A stretch of DNA of 64,000 nt from Erythrobacter sp. UBA1916 (GCA_002337385.1 DDFY01000004.1:220449-284448); one strand, 5' to 3'. Shown: positions 6,751 through 15,625, numbered from the stretch's first letter. Numbers and translations are program-made. Notes: generated by a model not told the origin, from the letters alone.

Positions 6751-9213
6751 ATGACTAATAAAACTGGGAAGAGTTTTCGGGCTGCAGCTGGCCTGCTGTC
6801 AATCATGATGGCTAGTTCCTCTCTCATGTCTGCGGCATCGGCGCAGACGGTGGTTGAGGAAGGCGTGGGGGTCATGGCTCCTGAAGCGCCTGTTGCCGAT
6901 GGTGTCGCCAACAACAAGGCGCGCACGACATACTACAAGAACCGTCATTATGATGTTCCGGAAGGCCGTGAAGTCGGCGCGTATTACGCAAGCTGGGGTG
7001 TCTATGGTGGCCGTGACTACACGCCGGATCAGCTACCTGTTGAGCGTCTGACGCACGTCTACGTTGCCTTTGGCGGCATCTGCGGGGAAAACCCCGCGGC
7101 CTATTCCAACGGCGCCGGCCTGAAGGCGAGCTGCCAGGATCTGGGCAGGGCCAACAGCAACGGGGCCTACTATCTTTCGCCATCGCTGCTCAATCGCGGT
7201 GGCGCGACGTCGCTGGCGAACGGTGAAGTATCGTTCGTGGACGACAACTGGGCCTATTGGGACCGCGGCTATACCAAGGCCGATGGCAGCACCTATGAGG
7301 GCGAAATTCAGGGCATGATTGCGTGGAAGAACCGCAATCCGGACCTCAAGGTCGTCTGGTCGCTTGGTGGCTGGAGCTATTCGCGTCCGTTCTTCGAAAT
7401 GACTGCCTCGCCCGAGGCGCGCAAGAAGTTCATCGACTCGGTGGTCGCCTGGCTGTCGGATCCGGTGATGGGCTTCGTCGACGGGGTCGATATCGACTGG
7501 GAGTTCCCCGGCGGCCTCGGCGCGGACTCCGGGGTGGGCAATGCCTCGGCTGATGGCAGCAACTACGTTGCGCTGGTCAGGGAGCTTCGCACAGCGCTTG
7601 ATGCCCTGGGTGAGCAGAACGGGCACGACTACGAACTCACCACTGCTATCGGTGTTGGCCCTGACAAGCTCGCCAACTTCGGCCTGAGTGCCAAGGTTGC
7701 TGAAATGCTGCCTTACATCGATCGTCTCGGCCTCATGAGCTATGACTTTGCCGGTGCGTGGGACAACAAGGTCGGCTTCAATGCCGCACTTAACGACGGC
7801 GAATCCCCGCTGGGCGTCGAGTACGTTCTGAAGCTTCTGCGCGATACCCACGGCATCACGGACTTCTCCAAGGTGGCCATGGGCCTGGCCTTTTACGGTC
7901 GCTCGCATGGCGACGTGGTGGCAACCGATCCGGCGTCTCTGGTCGGAGCGCCCTCGAACGGGGCTGGCCCGGGTGGCACGATCGAGGATGGCAGCTTCTC
8001 CTACTTCGACCTCTATCCGAACTATATCGGCCCGGACGGCACCGGCGTGAACGGCTGGTCGGCGTACTACTATCCGGAATATGGCGCTGGCCTGCTCTGG
8101 AATCGCGCGTCGGGACAGGTCATCAGCTTCACCCCGCCCAAGGGGATCGAGGCCAGCGTCGATCTGGCCAAGGAGTACAACCTGCGCGGCGTGTTCGCAT
8201 GGACGGTCGACGATGACAACGGCATGCTGCTTGAAGCCGTTCACCAGGCTTACGGACACAATGTCACTGCGGTTCAGCCCAAGGATAAGCCGTATATCTT
8301 CGCTCCGGCTTGCGACATGGCATCGGGTATCACGATCAAGCCGGGCATGGTCTTTTCCAAGGACGGCAATATCTACGAGGCCAAAGGCTGGGCCTCGAAT
8401 TGCCCCGGTGTGGGTGAGGCCTGGGAGCAGGCGAACTGGACTGATCTGGGGAGCGCATCAAACTATACGGTCCTGACCGGGACCGCTGTAAGCGCGCCGA
8501 GCTCGCCTACTACCGGTAACGCTGTCGTGCAGCAGCCGGCAACGCCAACGCAGCCGGCTCCGGCAACCACGCCGCCGCCGGCCGATACGTCGCCCCCGGC
8601 CACGCCGGCACCGACCACGCCTCCGGCGCCTGCAAACGATGGAGGCAACCTTGCGCCGACGACCCCGACCACGCCGCCCGCTGGTGGCTCGGCCGACGGG
8701 GTTGCAGGCTGGAGCAGCAGCGCCGTCTATGCCACGAGCGGGACGCAGGTGTCCTACAACGGCGCGATTTGGGCGAACAAGTGGTGGACGCAGGGTGAAG
8801 AGCCCGGTCCTTCCCAGGTCTGGGAGAAGGTGTCCGGGGGCGCGAATGCTGCGCCAGGCAACAATGGCGCCCAGGGTGGAGCGGCGCCAGCCACTGGCGG
8901 TGCAGCACCGGCTTCGAACGCGGCCTGGTCGCCAACCACTGCCTATGCCGAGTCGAACACCGTCGTGTCGCACAACGGATCGACCTGGAAGAACAAGTGG
9001 TGGACGCAGGGCGAAGAGCCCGGCAACTCGCCCGTCTGGGAAGAAGTGGCCTCGTCCTCGGCCGCAGCGAGCGGACCGCAGGCATGGCAGTCAGGCCGTG
9101 CCTATCCCACCGCCGGCACCGTTGTGACGCACAATGGCAGGCAGTGGAAGAGCAAGTGGTGGACGCAGGGCGAAGAGCCCGGTGTGGCCGCCGTTTGGGA
9201 AGAAGCGCAGTAA
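6751..9213 (+). CDS. Secreted GH18 chitinase with four chitin-binding modules
   Basis: Endo-acting chitinase expected to hydrolyse beta-1,4-N-acetylglucosamine chains outside the cell. Starting at 6751 gives a Sec signal ending SAASA; an in-frame ATG at 6736 is possible. The GH18 barrel shows WSLGGWS and the catalytic motif DGVDIDWE (proton donor Glu near residue 250), then LMSYDFAGAW. A CBM5/12-like module follows the barrel near residue 520. After it come a Pro/Thr/Ala-rich linker and three tandem modules, each carrying KWWTQGEEPG. The last three modules match those of the next gene. About 820 residues in all. The DNA upstream is AT-rich and may be foreign. Confidence 0.95.
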   Translation: MTNKTGKSFRAAAGLLSIMMASSSLMSAASAQTVVEEGVGVMAPEAPVADGVANNKARTTYYKNRHYDVPEGREVGAYYASWGVYGGRDYTPDQLPVERLTHVYVAFGGICGENPAAYSNGAGLKASCQDLGRANSNGAYYLSPSLLNRGGATSLANGEVSFVDDNWAYWDRGYTKADGSTYEGEIQGMIAWKNRNPDLKVVWSLGGWSYSRPFFEMTASPEARKKFIDSVVAWLSDPVMGFVDGVDIDWEFPGGLGADSGVGNASADGSNYVALVRELRTALDALGEQNGHDYELTTAIGVGPDKLANFGLSAKVAEMLPYIDRLGLMSYDFAGAWDNKVGFNAALNDGESPLGVEYVLKLLRDTHGITDFSKVAMGLAFYGRSHGDVVATDPASLVGAPSNGAGPGGTIEDGSFSYFDLYPNYIGPDGTGVNGWSAYYYPEYGAGLLWNRASGQVISFTPPKGIEASVDLAKEYNLRGVFAWTVDDDNGMLLEAVHQAYGHNVTAVQPKDKPYIFAPACDMASGITIKPGMVFSKDGNIYEAKGWASNCPGVGEAWEQANWTDLGSASNYTVLTGTAVSAPSSPTTGNAVVQQPATPTQPAPATTPPPADTSPPATPAPTTPPAPANDGGNLAPTTPTTPPAGGSADGVAGWSSSAVYATSGTQVSYNGAIWANKWWTQGEEPGPSQVWEKVSGGANAAPGNNGAQGGAAPATGGAAPASNAAWSPTTAYAESNTVVSHNGSTWKNKWWTQGEEPGNSPVWEEVASSSAAASGPQAWQSGRAYPTAGTVVTHNGRQWKSKWWTQGEEPGVAAVWEEAQ

Positions 9214-9224
9214 AAAAAAGAGAC

Positions 9225-9255
9225 GTGTGGGCAGGCAGGGGAAGCCTGCCCACAC
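9225..9255. terminator. Strong hairpin between the chitinase and the module-array gene
   Basis: GTGTGGGCAGGC and GCCTGCCCACAC form a perfect 12-bp stem with a 7-base loop. It is preceded by a run of eight A. On the plus strand no U-run follows, so it may attenuate transcription or protect the chitinase mRNA 3' end rather than fully terminate. Read on the minus strand it would be a classic terminator with a U-tract. Confidence 0.6.
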
Positions 9256-9358
9256 TGTCCTTGGGGCTGATACCGACATGGCACCGAGTGTGAGGGGCTG
9301 AACTTGCGAGTTCATGCCTCGTCAACTCGTCGTCGTGGTCTCTGGTGCAGAGGGCGAC

Positions 9359-12151
9359 ATGAACCGTACACTTCACATCAATATGCTGGCTTTCGCTTTG
9401 ATAGCTGGCTCGTCGAGTTCTGCCGAGGCACAGTCGATCATTCCCGGCTGGAGCGAGCAGTTCTATTATCGCTACGGCTCTGTCGTCATCTACAAAGGCC
9501 ATCGCTATCGCGCGATCAAGCCGTCGCAGAATAAGGCGCCCGATGACAATCCGACATACTGGGTCGATATCGGTGAATACCCTGTCGAGACCTATACTCC
9601 CGGTTTAGGCTATACGACACCGTCGAGCCGCGCCGAAGGTGGGATTTCTGCAGAGTCAGAGCTTCCCGCGAGTCCGCTCCTGAATAATGCCGGGACGACG
9701 CCTGCCGCCGAACCTGCCGAACCTGCTGAGCCCGTGGCCCATGATGCCTGGGACCCCACCCGAGCTTATGCCACCATTGGGCAGGTTGTGTCGTATCAGG
9801 GAAAACGCTGGCGCAATACGGTGTGGACGCAGGGAGAGCCTCCCGGCGAGGGGCCGGCATGGGTGGCGCTGGATATCGATGCTTCCGATGCGACGCCCGA
9901 ATGGAACAGCCAGACCGTCTATGAAGAGCCTGGCCTGAGAGTGAAGCACAATGGCCTGACCTGGGAAAACTCAGCCTGGACGCAAGGCGAAGAGCCTGGG
10001 CGCGCCGCTGTCTGGATTGCCAAGGGCCGCGACAGCACGGGTGTCCAGGACTGGGATAGGTTCAAGGCCTATAGCGATATCGGTGTGGTTGTTCGCCATC
10101 TCGGGCGGACCTGGCGCAACACCGCCTGGACGCAAGGCGAGGAGCCGGGATACGCCGCTGTCTGGGTCGAGCCCGAAGCCGATCGGGCAGGGGCGATCGC
10201 TGACTGGGTTTCGACGAGCATATATGACCTGCCCGGCACGATCGTGATGCACAACGGTCGCATGTGGCAAAGCACCGCCTGGACGCAAGGCGAAGAGCCG
10301 GGATACGCCGCTGTCTGGAAGGAATATGGCGCGCGCGATCCAAGCGCGGTGGCGCCTTGGAACAGCGAAACCGTCTATAGCGAAATCGGTACATACGTTT
10401 CGCACGCAGGAAAGGTCTGGTCCAACAGCGCATGGACGCGGGGCGAGGAGCCCGGCATTGCGGATGTGTGGACGCAAGTCACCCAGGATGAGACGGGGGC
10501 TGGAACTGACGGCGGCGATACGGGCGGCGAGGGCTCAGAGGAGCCCGGTTCAGGCGGCTCGGAGGAACCCGGCTCAGGGAACGGAGGCGGCACCGACGGT
10601 GGGGACTCCGGCGAGGGCGGATCCGGCGGCGGCGAGGTTTCCGGAATCTCCGACTGGGTTGCCACGAAGATTTACGATCAGCCCGGAACCAAGGTCCGCT
10701 ATTCCGGCCATATCTGGACCAACAGATGGTGGACAACTGGCGACGAGCCCGGCGAGACAGAAGCCTGGAAGTGGGTGGAGTCAGAAGACGGAACGTCCTC
10801 TTGGCTACCCATCTGGCGGGCGGGTTATGTCTATGACACTCCCGGAACCGAAGTGGAATACGAAGACCGGATCTGGGTCAATGCCCATTGGACGCGAGGC
10901 GAAATGCCCGGTGCATCGGCCGCGTGGCGTTTTGTCCGCTCGCTGGTGGATGAGCCGCTGAATTGGCATCCGCAGATGGTGTATGACACCCCCGGGACCA
11001 TTGTCCTCTACGAGGGAAACCTGTGGAAGAACAAATGGTGGGCAGACGCGAAAGACGTTCCGGGCGGCCCCACCGGTGCCTGGGAAGCCGTTTCGGTTGA
11101 CGGGACTCCCGATACAACATGGGCTGCGGCGAAAAACTACGCTGCGGGCAGCGAGGTCGACCACGAAAGCCGTCGCTGGCGCGCAGAAACTGCCACGCAG
11201 GGTGAAGAACCCGGCACCGGCGCTGCCTGGGCTCTGATCGCGGCGACGACAAGCGATCCGCTGATCTGGAACGCGCTGACCCGCTATGTCATGCTGGATG
11301 CGCAGGTTCGCTATGACAACCGGATCTGGAGCAACCGTCAGGATAGCCGCGGCGATGTGCCCGGCGCATCCCCGGCCTGGAAGCTCGTCAGCTCGGAAAC
11401 GAGCGATCCGCTGAATTGGCATGCGCAGATGGTGTATGACACCCCCGGAACCGTTGTCCTTTACGAAGGCACTTATTGGAAGAACAAGTGGTGGGTTGAC
11501 GGCAATGACGTTCCGGGCGGCCCCTCCGGTGCCTGGGAAGCTGTTTCGGCTGACGGGACACCCGATACAACATGGGCCGTGGCGAGAAGCTATTCTCCGG
11601 GGAGCGAGGTCGATCACGCAGGCCGCCGCTGGCGCGCAGAAAGTGTCACACAGGGTGAAGAGCCCGGAACCGGCGCTGCCTGGGCTCTGATCGCGGCGAC
11701 GACAAGCGACCCGCTGATCTGGAACCAGCTGACCCACTATATCATGCTGGATGCGCAGGTTCGCTATGACAGCCGCATCTGGAGCAACCTTCAGGACAGC
11801 CGCGGCGATATCCCCGGCGCATCAGCAGCCTGGAAGCTCGTCAGCTCGGAAACGAGCGAACCGCTGACATGGCATAGCGCAGTCATTTACGACCGCGCGG
11901 GAATAACCGTGCGGCACAACGGCACACTCTGGGAAAGCAAGTGGTGGACCCAGAATAATGAGCCGGGCACCTCGGATGCCTGGCGCAGCCTCGTCCCGAC
12001 CGGTGCCGGACCTCAAAACTGGAACCCTGCGACGGTTTACGATCAGGTCGGAACGATCGCGATCTACAATGGCCAGCAGTGGCGGAACAAGTGGTGGACA
12101 CAGGGCGACACGCCAGGTGCGCCCGATGGCCCCTGGGAGCTGGTGCAATGA
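9359..12151 (+). CDS. Secreted non-catalytic protein of 16 tandem CBM5/12-like chitin-binding modules
   Basis: About 930 residues with no enzymatic domain. The start at 9359 (GAGGG four bases upstream) gives a signal peptide ending SSSAEA. I count 16 modules of about 45-50 residues, each with W...Y...G..V...G..W.N..WTQGEEPG...W. Six come before a Gly/Ser/Glu-rich linker near residues 380-430 and ten after it. Modules 9-11 and 12-14 are a near-identical 453-bp tandem duplication. Several modules have lost the WWTQG surface (for example the RQDSRGD types at modules 11 and 14). Such a chain could act as a chitin adhesin, scaffold or surface tether. It is coupled to the secretin gene by an ATGA overlap. 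Confidence 0.85.
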   Translation: MNRTLHINMLAFALIAGSSSSAEAQSIIPGWSEQFYYRYGSVVIYKGHRYRAIKPSQNKAPDDNPTYWVDIGEYPVETYTPGLGYTTPSSRAEGGISAESELPASPLLNNAGTTPAAEPAEPAEPVAHDAWDPTRAYATIGQVVSYQGKRWRNTVWTQGEPPGEGPAWVALDIDASDATPEWNSQTVYEEPGLRVKHNGLTWENSAWTQGEEPGRAAVWIAKGRDSTGVQDWDRFKAYSDIGVVVRHLGRTWRNTAWTQGEEPGYAAVWVEPEADRAGAIADWVSTSIYDLPGTIVMHNGRMWQSTAWTQGEEPGYAAVWKEYGARDPSAVAPWNSETVYSEIGTYVSHAGKVWSNSAWTRGEEPGIADVWTQVTQDETGAGTDGGDTGGEGSEEPGSGGSEEPGSGNGGGTDGGDSGEGGSGGGEVSGISDWVATKIYDQPGTKVRYSGHIWTNRWWTTGDEPGETEAWKWVESEDGTSSWLPIWRAGYVYDTPGTEVEYEDRIWVNAHWTRGEMPGASAAWRFVRSLVDEPLNWHPQMVYDTPGTIVLYEGNLWKNKWWADAKDVPGGPTGAWEAVSVDGTPDTTWAAAKNYAAGSEVDHESRRWRAETATQGEEPGTGAAWALIAATTSDPLIWNALTRYVMLDAQVRYDNRIWSNRQDSRGDVPGASPAWKLVSSETSDPLNWHAQMVYDTPGTVVLYEGTYWKNKWWVDGNDVPGGPSGAWEAVSADGTPDTTWAVARSYSPGSEVDHAGRRWRAESVTQGEEPGTGAAWALIAATTSDPLIWNQLTHYIMLDAQVRYDSRIWSNLQDSRGDIPGASAAWKLVSSETSEPLTWHSAVIYDRAGITVRHNGTLWESKWWTQNNEPGTSDAWRSLVPTGAGPQNWNPATVYDQVGTIAIYNGQQWRNKWWTQGDTPGAPDGPWELVQ
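10955..11860 (+). repeat. 453-bp tandem duplication inside the chitin-module gene
   Basis: Unit 1 is 10955-11407 and unit 2 is 11408-11860. Both start CCGCTGAATTGGCAT and encode 151 residues (three modules). They are nearly identical at DNA level, implying a recent duplication, and 453 bp keeps the frame. A degenerate third start (CCGCTGACATGGCAT) follows at 11861 in the same register. Copy number is likely to vary between strains. Confidence 0.85.
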
Positions 12152-14235
12152 CCTACTCTGAACGGAAAAAACCTATGCGAATGCTAGCGCTGTTGATTGC
12201 CTCGTGCGGCTTGTCTGCCTGCATGACGCCACACGACATACTCACGGAGCGTGACGGGAGGCTCAAAGAAGCGACAGAAGTCTCGATGGAAGGCTCTAAT
12301 GAGGCTCTTGCCGAACTGGTCGAGAAGGCCAAGGATAAGGCCGAGAAGTCGGGAGATTTCGACGACTACGTCGATTATCACTACCTTAAATCGGCTTCTG
12401 CGCGCTTGCTTTATCTGAAGGTCAACTCACTTCTGTCCGAAGGCAAGCAGGCGGAAGCAATTCCGTTCGTGCGAGAGGGGCTGCGCATTGCCCCGCAGCA
12501 TATCGGGCTTCTGAAAGTTGCTGGGCAAATAGATGTTGCCCAACAGACCAATTACGTTCTTGATGGCTTGGCTCCGACATCTCGGTCTGCACGCGTTATC
12601 AACCGCATGTTCGATCGCCGGATGCTGTACGCGCGGGGCTTTCGATTTCCTGCGTCTTCCGCCCTGGACGATTTTACGGACGATAGTCTTACGCCTTATC
12701 GTCAATACTACGATATTCTTTCCAAACCGCTCAGGGAATTGATGTCGGAGGCGTCGGGCGATGCTGGCTCCGCTGCGTTCGATATGGGGAACGATCCGTC
12801 ACGGGCGGCCCTTCCTGCAGGTAGTCTGCCTCCGGTGAGCGTGGCGTCTGTTCTTGATCTGCTGCGGAAGGATTTGCGTATCCCTGTGGTGGCTCACGAC
12901 TCTGCGTTCAGCGTTATTCGTCAGCATCCGCCGATAACGCTGGCGAATGAGAATATGAGCGCTCTCGATGTACTGAGGTCCATCGCGGAGACAAAGCCGA
13001 TAAACACGGTTATCGGCCCCTTCGGCCTGTTCATCTTTGTCGGCCCTGACATCCCTGCCAGTTTGGACAATGGGCAACGTGTGTTCACGCTGAGAGCGGA
13101 ATATCGGCCTACTGCGACTATCATCGCGGGCTTGCGCGCGGTTGGCTTCGCGCAGAATCTTGCGGGCGTCGACGACGACAGCTCTACCATCTGGTTTCGC
13201 GGCTCCATTGGTGAGTATTTGCGCGCGATTGAATATATTTCGACCGTCGATACGCCGCCTTCGGAAATTCAGCTGAATGTGGAAGTTGTCGAAATAGAGC
13301 AGAGCCTGCTTCAGGAAATTGGCGCTCGTATTCCGCAAAGAATTGATTTCAACCTCGCTGACCCGGCATACAGGCAATATATATTCAGTCCTACCAACGG
13401 ATCATTTATTGATATTTTGGGTAATGACGGAATCATTGTGAATAATAACACAACCGGTTCTGTGAATATGACAAACCTCCTCAACCAGTCTGTCGAAGAT
13501 GTTGTTCGTGCGGTTGTAACAGACGGCTCCTTCTCCGCGGCGGCGAGAGAGAAGAAGTACAAGTTGAATATTCTGGAGCGGCCCACGCTAAGGCTGCGAT
13601 CGGGAATCACGGGCCGCATTGATGTGGGCAGCCGACTGCCTGTGATTACGGCGACAGCGACATCGTCCGGGTTTGTCTCCGAGCAGGTTACTTACGTGAA
13701 TGCTGGCATCATGATCGAAGCAACCAGTCGGCTGGCGCAGGACGAAAAGCTGCATCTCGACCTCAAGCTCACGACTTCCAATCTGGTCAAGATGGTGAGC
13801 AGTCCGAGCGGCTCAAGCGCCCCTCAGTTGTCGAACCGCGAAGTGCAGACGTCCCTGGTTCTGCGAGATGGTGAAACGGCGCTGATCGGCGGCATCTCGT
13901 CGTTCAAGGGAGCGAGCGAAAACGACGGTCTGCCCGGCCTTGCACGTTCGCGCATCACCTCTGTCCTGGGCGGCTCAACGGGGTTCGAGCAATCGCGCAA
14001 CGAGCTGCTGATGTTTATCACTCCTGAGATCATCGCAGGCGAGAGCTATTCGTCGCGCAACTGGATCGGCATCGATGGCGGTGGTGGGGCTTCGCCTTAC
14101 GTGCCTACGTCGGGCTCGGGTGGTCCGACAGCGCGAAGTGCTCCCGCTTCGCAGGCGGAGCAATCGCGTAACAACGCGGGAGGCAACCGAGGCGACGGGA
14201 ATATCGAGGGAGCACGCGCAGGACGGCGAGGCTAG
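12148..14235 (+). CDS. Secretin-family outer-membrane lipoprotein (GspD/PilQ/MshL type)
   Basis: About 695 residues. It starts at the ATG overlapping the previous stop (ATGA) with GGGAG eight bases upstream, and carries a lipobox LSAC. An N-terminal helical or TPR-like region is followed by an STN/N0-like segment (PITLANENMSALDVLRSIAE), N-domains ending YISTVDTPPSEIQLNVEVVEI, and the secretin core with VGSRLPVIT and NREVQTSLVLRDGETALIGGI, then MFITPEII. The tail is disordered and Gly/Arg-rich. Secretins form outer-membrane gates for type II secretion or type IV pili. No other gsp or pil genes lie nearby, so this is an orphan gate attached to chitin-binding genes. An internal ATG at 12175 is an alternative start. 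Confidence 0.88.
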   Translation: MTYSERKKPMRMLALLIASCGLSACMTPHDILTERDGRLKEATEVSMEGSNEALAELVEKAKDKAEKSGDFDDYVDYHYLKSASARLLYLKVNSLLSEGKQAEAIPFVREGLRIAPQHIGLLKVAGQIDVAQQTNYVLDGLAPTSRSARVINRMFDRRMLYARGFRFPASSALDDFTDDSLTPYRQYYDILSKPLRELMSEASGDAGSAAFDMGNDPSRAALPAGSLPPVSVASVLDLLRKDLRIPVVAHDSAFSVIRQHPPITLANENMSALDVLRSIAETKPINTVIGPFGLFIFVGPDIPASLDNGQRVFTLRAEYRPTATIIAGLRAVGFAQNLAGVDDDSSTIWFRGSIGEYLRAIEYISTVDTPPSEIQLNVEVVEIEQSLLQEIGARIPQRIDFNLADPAYRQYIFSPTNGSFIDILGNDGIIVNNNTTGSVNMTNLLNQSVEDVVRAVVTDGSFSAAAREKKYKLNILERPTLRLRSGITGRIDVGSRLPVITATATSSGFVSEQVTYVNAGIMIEATSRLAQDEKLHLDLKLTTSNLVKMVSSPSGSSAPQLSNREVQTSLVLRDGETALIGGISSFKGASENDGLPGLARSRITSVLGGSTGFEQSRNELLMFITPEIIAGESYSSRNWIGIDGGGGASPYVPTSGSGGPTARSAPASQAEQSRNNAGGNRGDGNIEGARAGRRG

Positions 14236-14378
14236 TCAACCAGTTGGCGGCTGAGGTCCGATTGGCTTGGGCCGTCTTTGGGCTCTGACGGAAGGTTGTC
14301 GGGATTTTTAACAGCGAGGGCCGCGATTAACTTTTCGCGAACCATCGTCTCGCCCCGGAAACTCAGCTTCGCAAAAAC

Positions 14379-14394
14379 TGGCACGTGGCATGCT
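14379..14394 (+). promoter_or_regulatory. Sigma-54-like -24/-12 element of unknown target
   Basis: TGGCACGTGGCATGCT keeps the GG and GC dinucleotides at correct spacing, and AAAAC precedes the -24 box. Transcription would start near 14405 and run into the inverted repeat at 14430-14475. The PspF-type upstream element seen at the two psp loci is absent, so another activator would be needed. Confidence 0.4.
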
Positions 14395-14589
14395 AGTTAT
14401 CTGGTGTACCTTTCGAGGTCTTCGTTCGAGGCGGGACCGTACCCTCATGGTCCCCAACCGTCTCCCGGTCCCGCCTCACCCGAACATCGCCAACAATCAC
14501 CCGGCAGCGGCTCTATCAGCCGGGGTTGAATCAATTGTGGTGGGTGTAAACGGTCAGCTGGCCGCTCCAGATGCGGACGCAGAAAAGCC

Positions 14590-14611
14590 TCAGGGCCATC
14601 ACAGGCCCTGA
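14590..14611 (-). terminator. Terminator of the bolA-grxD operon
   Basis: TCAGGGCC and GGCCCTGA form a perfect 8-bp stem with a 6-base loop about 60 bases after the grxD stop. On the minus strand it is followed by GGCTTTTCT. Confidence 0.7.
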
Positions 14612-14668
14612 AGCGCAAATCCAAAACACAATTTTCAGAAGCCCACCCGGATCGGGCGGGGCAAGGAC

Positions 14669-14998
14669 TCAGGAAGCCTTGGCGACCTGCTTTTCGTCAA
14701 GCAGGGCCTGCAATTCGCCGGCCTCGTACATTTCCATCATGATGTCCGATCCGCCGACGAACTCGCCCTTCACATAGAGCTGGGGAATGGTCGGCCAGTC
14801 GGAAAAGGCCTTGATGCCCTGACGCACTTCCATGTCCTGCAACACGTCGACACTGTCGAAGGCGACCTTGCAATGGTCGAGGATCGCCACCGCGCGGCTG
14901 GAGAAGCCACACTGGGGAAACAGCGGGGTTCCCTTCATGAACAGGACGACATCGGAATCGCCGACGATCTTGGTAAGGCGGGCGTTGATATCAGACAT
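14669..14998 (-). CDS. grxD: Monothiol CGFS glutaredoxin
   Basis: Binds and delivers [2Fe-2S] clusters, usually with a BolA partner. Length is 109 residues, with the active-site motif PQCGFSSRAV, the WPTIPQLYVKGEFVGGSDI segment that binds glutathione, and the usual C-terminal helix. The ATG at 14998 matches the family N-terminus (MSDINARLTKIV); an in-frame GTG at 15010 is less likely. The bolA gene lies directly upstream, the conserved pair whose products form a heterodimer. A terminator follows at 14590. Confidence 0.95.
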   Translation of the reverse strand: MSDINARLTKIVGDSDVVLFMKGTPLFPQCGFSSRAVAILDHCKVAFDSVDVLQDMEVRQGIKAFSDWPTIPQLYVKGEFVGGSDIMMEMYEAGELQALLDEKQVAKAS

Positions 14999-15031
14999 GG
15001 GGGCACTCACTGCTAAATTTGATCATGACAA

Positions 15032-15265
15032 TCACTTGGGCACGGCGGTGGTCACTTGCAAGGCATGCAGTTCGCCGCCCACCCGTTCGCCGATCGCGGC
15101 ATAGACCATCTTGTGCTGCGCCACGCGGCTCTTCCCGACGAAGGCGGCGCTGGTAACGCGGGCGTGCCAGTGGTCGTTGTCGCCCGCCAGGTCGATCATC
15201 TCGACCTCGGCATCGGGCAGGGCGGCGCGGATCAGCGCCTCGATTTCGGCAGCGGGCATAGCCAT
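15032..15265 (-). CDS. bolA: BolA family protein
   Basis: Small 77-residue BolA/IbaG-type protein that partners CGFS glutaredoxins in iron-sulfur trafficking and iron sensing. The class II fold is suggested by IEALIRAALPDAEVEMIDLAGDNDHW and the helix-turn segment SRVAQHKMVYAAIGERVGGELHALQV, with the conserved HALQ near the end. It precedes grxD on the same strand, and the two are probably co-transcribed. Confidence 0.93.
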   Translation of the reverse strand: MAMPAAEIEALIRAALPDAEVEMIDLAGDNDHWHARVTSAAFVGKSRVAQHKMVYAAIGERVGGELHALQVTTAVPK

Positions 15266-15275
15266 CGTTTGGCGC

Positions 15276-15599
15276 TCAGCTCTCGCTCATAAGCTGGCGG
15301 CGCGCTTCCACGGACTGTTCCGCCAGTTGTGCACGCACCGTTGCCTCGTCGATATCGCAGCCTGCCTGAGTCAGGTCACCGAGCAGCTTGCGGATCACGT
15401 CCTCGTCGCCCGCTTCTTCGAAGTCGGCCTGAACGACGGCCTTCTTGTAGGCTTCGGTTTCCTCGGGGGTGAGGTTCATCAGCTTGGCTGCCCATTCGCC
15501 CATCAGGCGATTGCGGCGCGCGGCAATGCGGAAGGTGGTGTTCTCGTCCATGGCGAACTTTGCCTCTTCGGCGCGTTCGCGGTCGTTGAAAGTGGTCAT
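15276..15599 (-). CDS. DUF1476 protein, F1-ATPase inhibitor zeta subunit type
   Basis: A 107-residue protein of the alphaproteobacterial DUF1476 family. A member in Paracoccus is the zeta subunit that blocks ATP hydrolysis by F1-ATPase. Seen here are the N-terminal inhibitory region MTTFNDRERAEEAKFAMDE and the conserved FRIAARRNRLMGEWAAKLM, followed by helices ending SVEARRQLMSES. The ATG at 15599 was chosen because upstream codons are unconserved. It lies just upstream of bolA on the same strand. The inhibitory role is carried over from the family. Confidence 0.88.
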   Translation of the reverse strand: MTTFNDRERAEEAKFAMDENTTFRIAARRNRLMGEWAAKLMNLTPEETEAYKKAVVQADFEEAGDEDVIRKLLGDLTQAGCDIDEATVRAQLAEQSVEARRQLMSES

Positions 15600-15625
15600 G
15601 CGTGTGATCCCTTGATCAAGAAAAG

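Larger units (their letters stand above)
14236..14668. other. Intergenic region with sigma-54-like promoter and structured DNA
   Basis: About 430 bases between the secretin gene and grxD with no convincing gene. It holds a sigma-54-like promoter (14379-14394, plus), a 10-bp inverted repeat GGCGGGACCG/CGGTCCCGCC (14430-14475) and the grxD terminator (14590-14611). A 54-codon ORF (14447-14611, plus) starts MVPNRLPVPP but has no clear ribosome binding site or family. A small RNA is one reading of this arrangement. Confidence 0.5.

Noticed and set aside
14447..14611. 54-codon ORF beginning MVPNRLPVPP, faintly like the N-terminus of trehalose-phosphate synthases
   Set aside because: The resemblance is confined to a few residues, the start sits inside an inverted repeat and there is no ribosome binding site.
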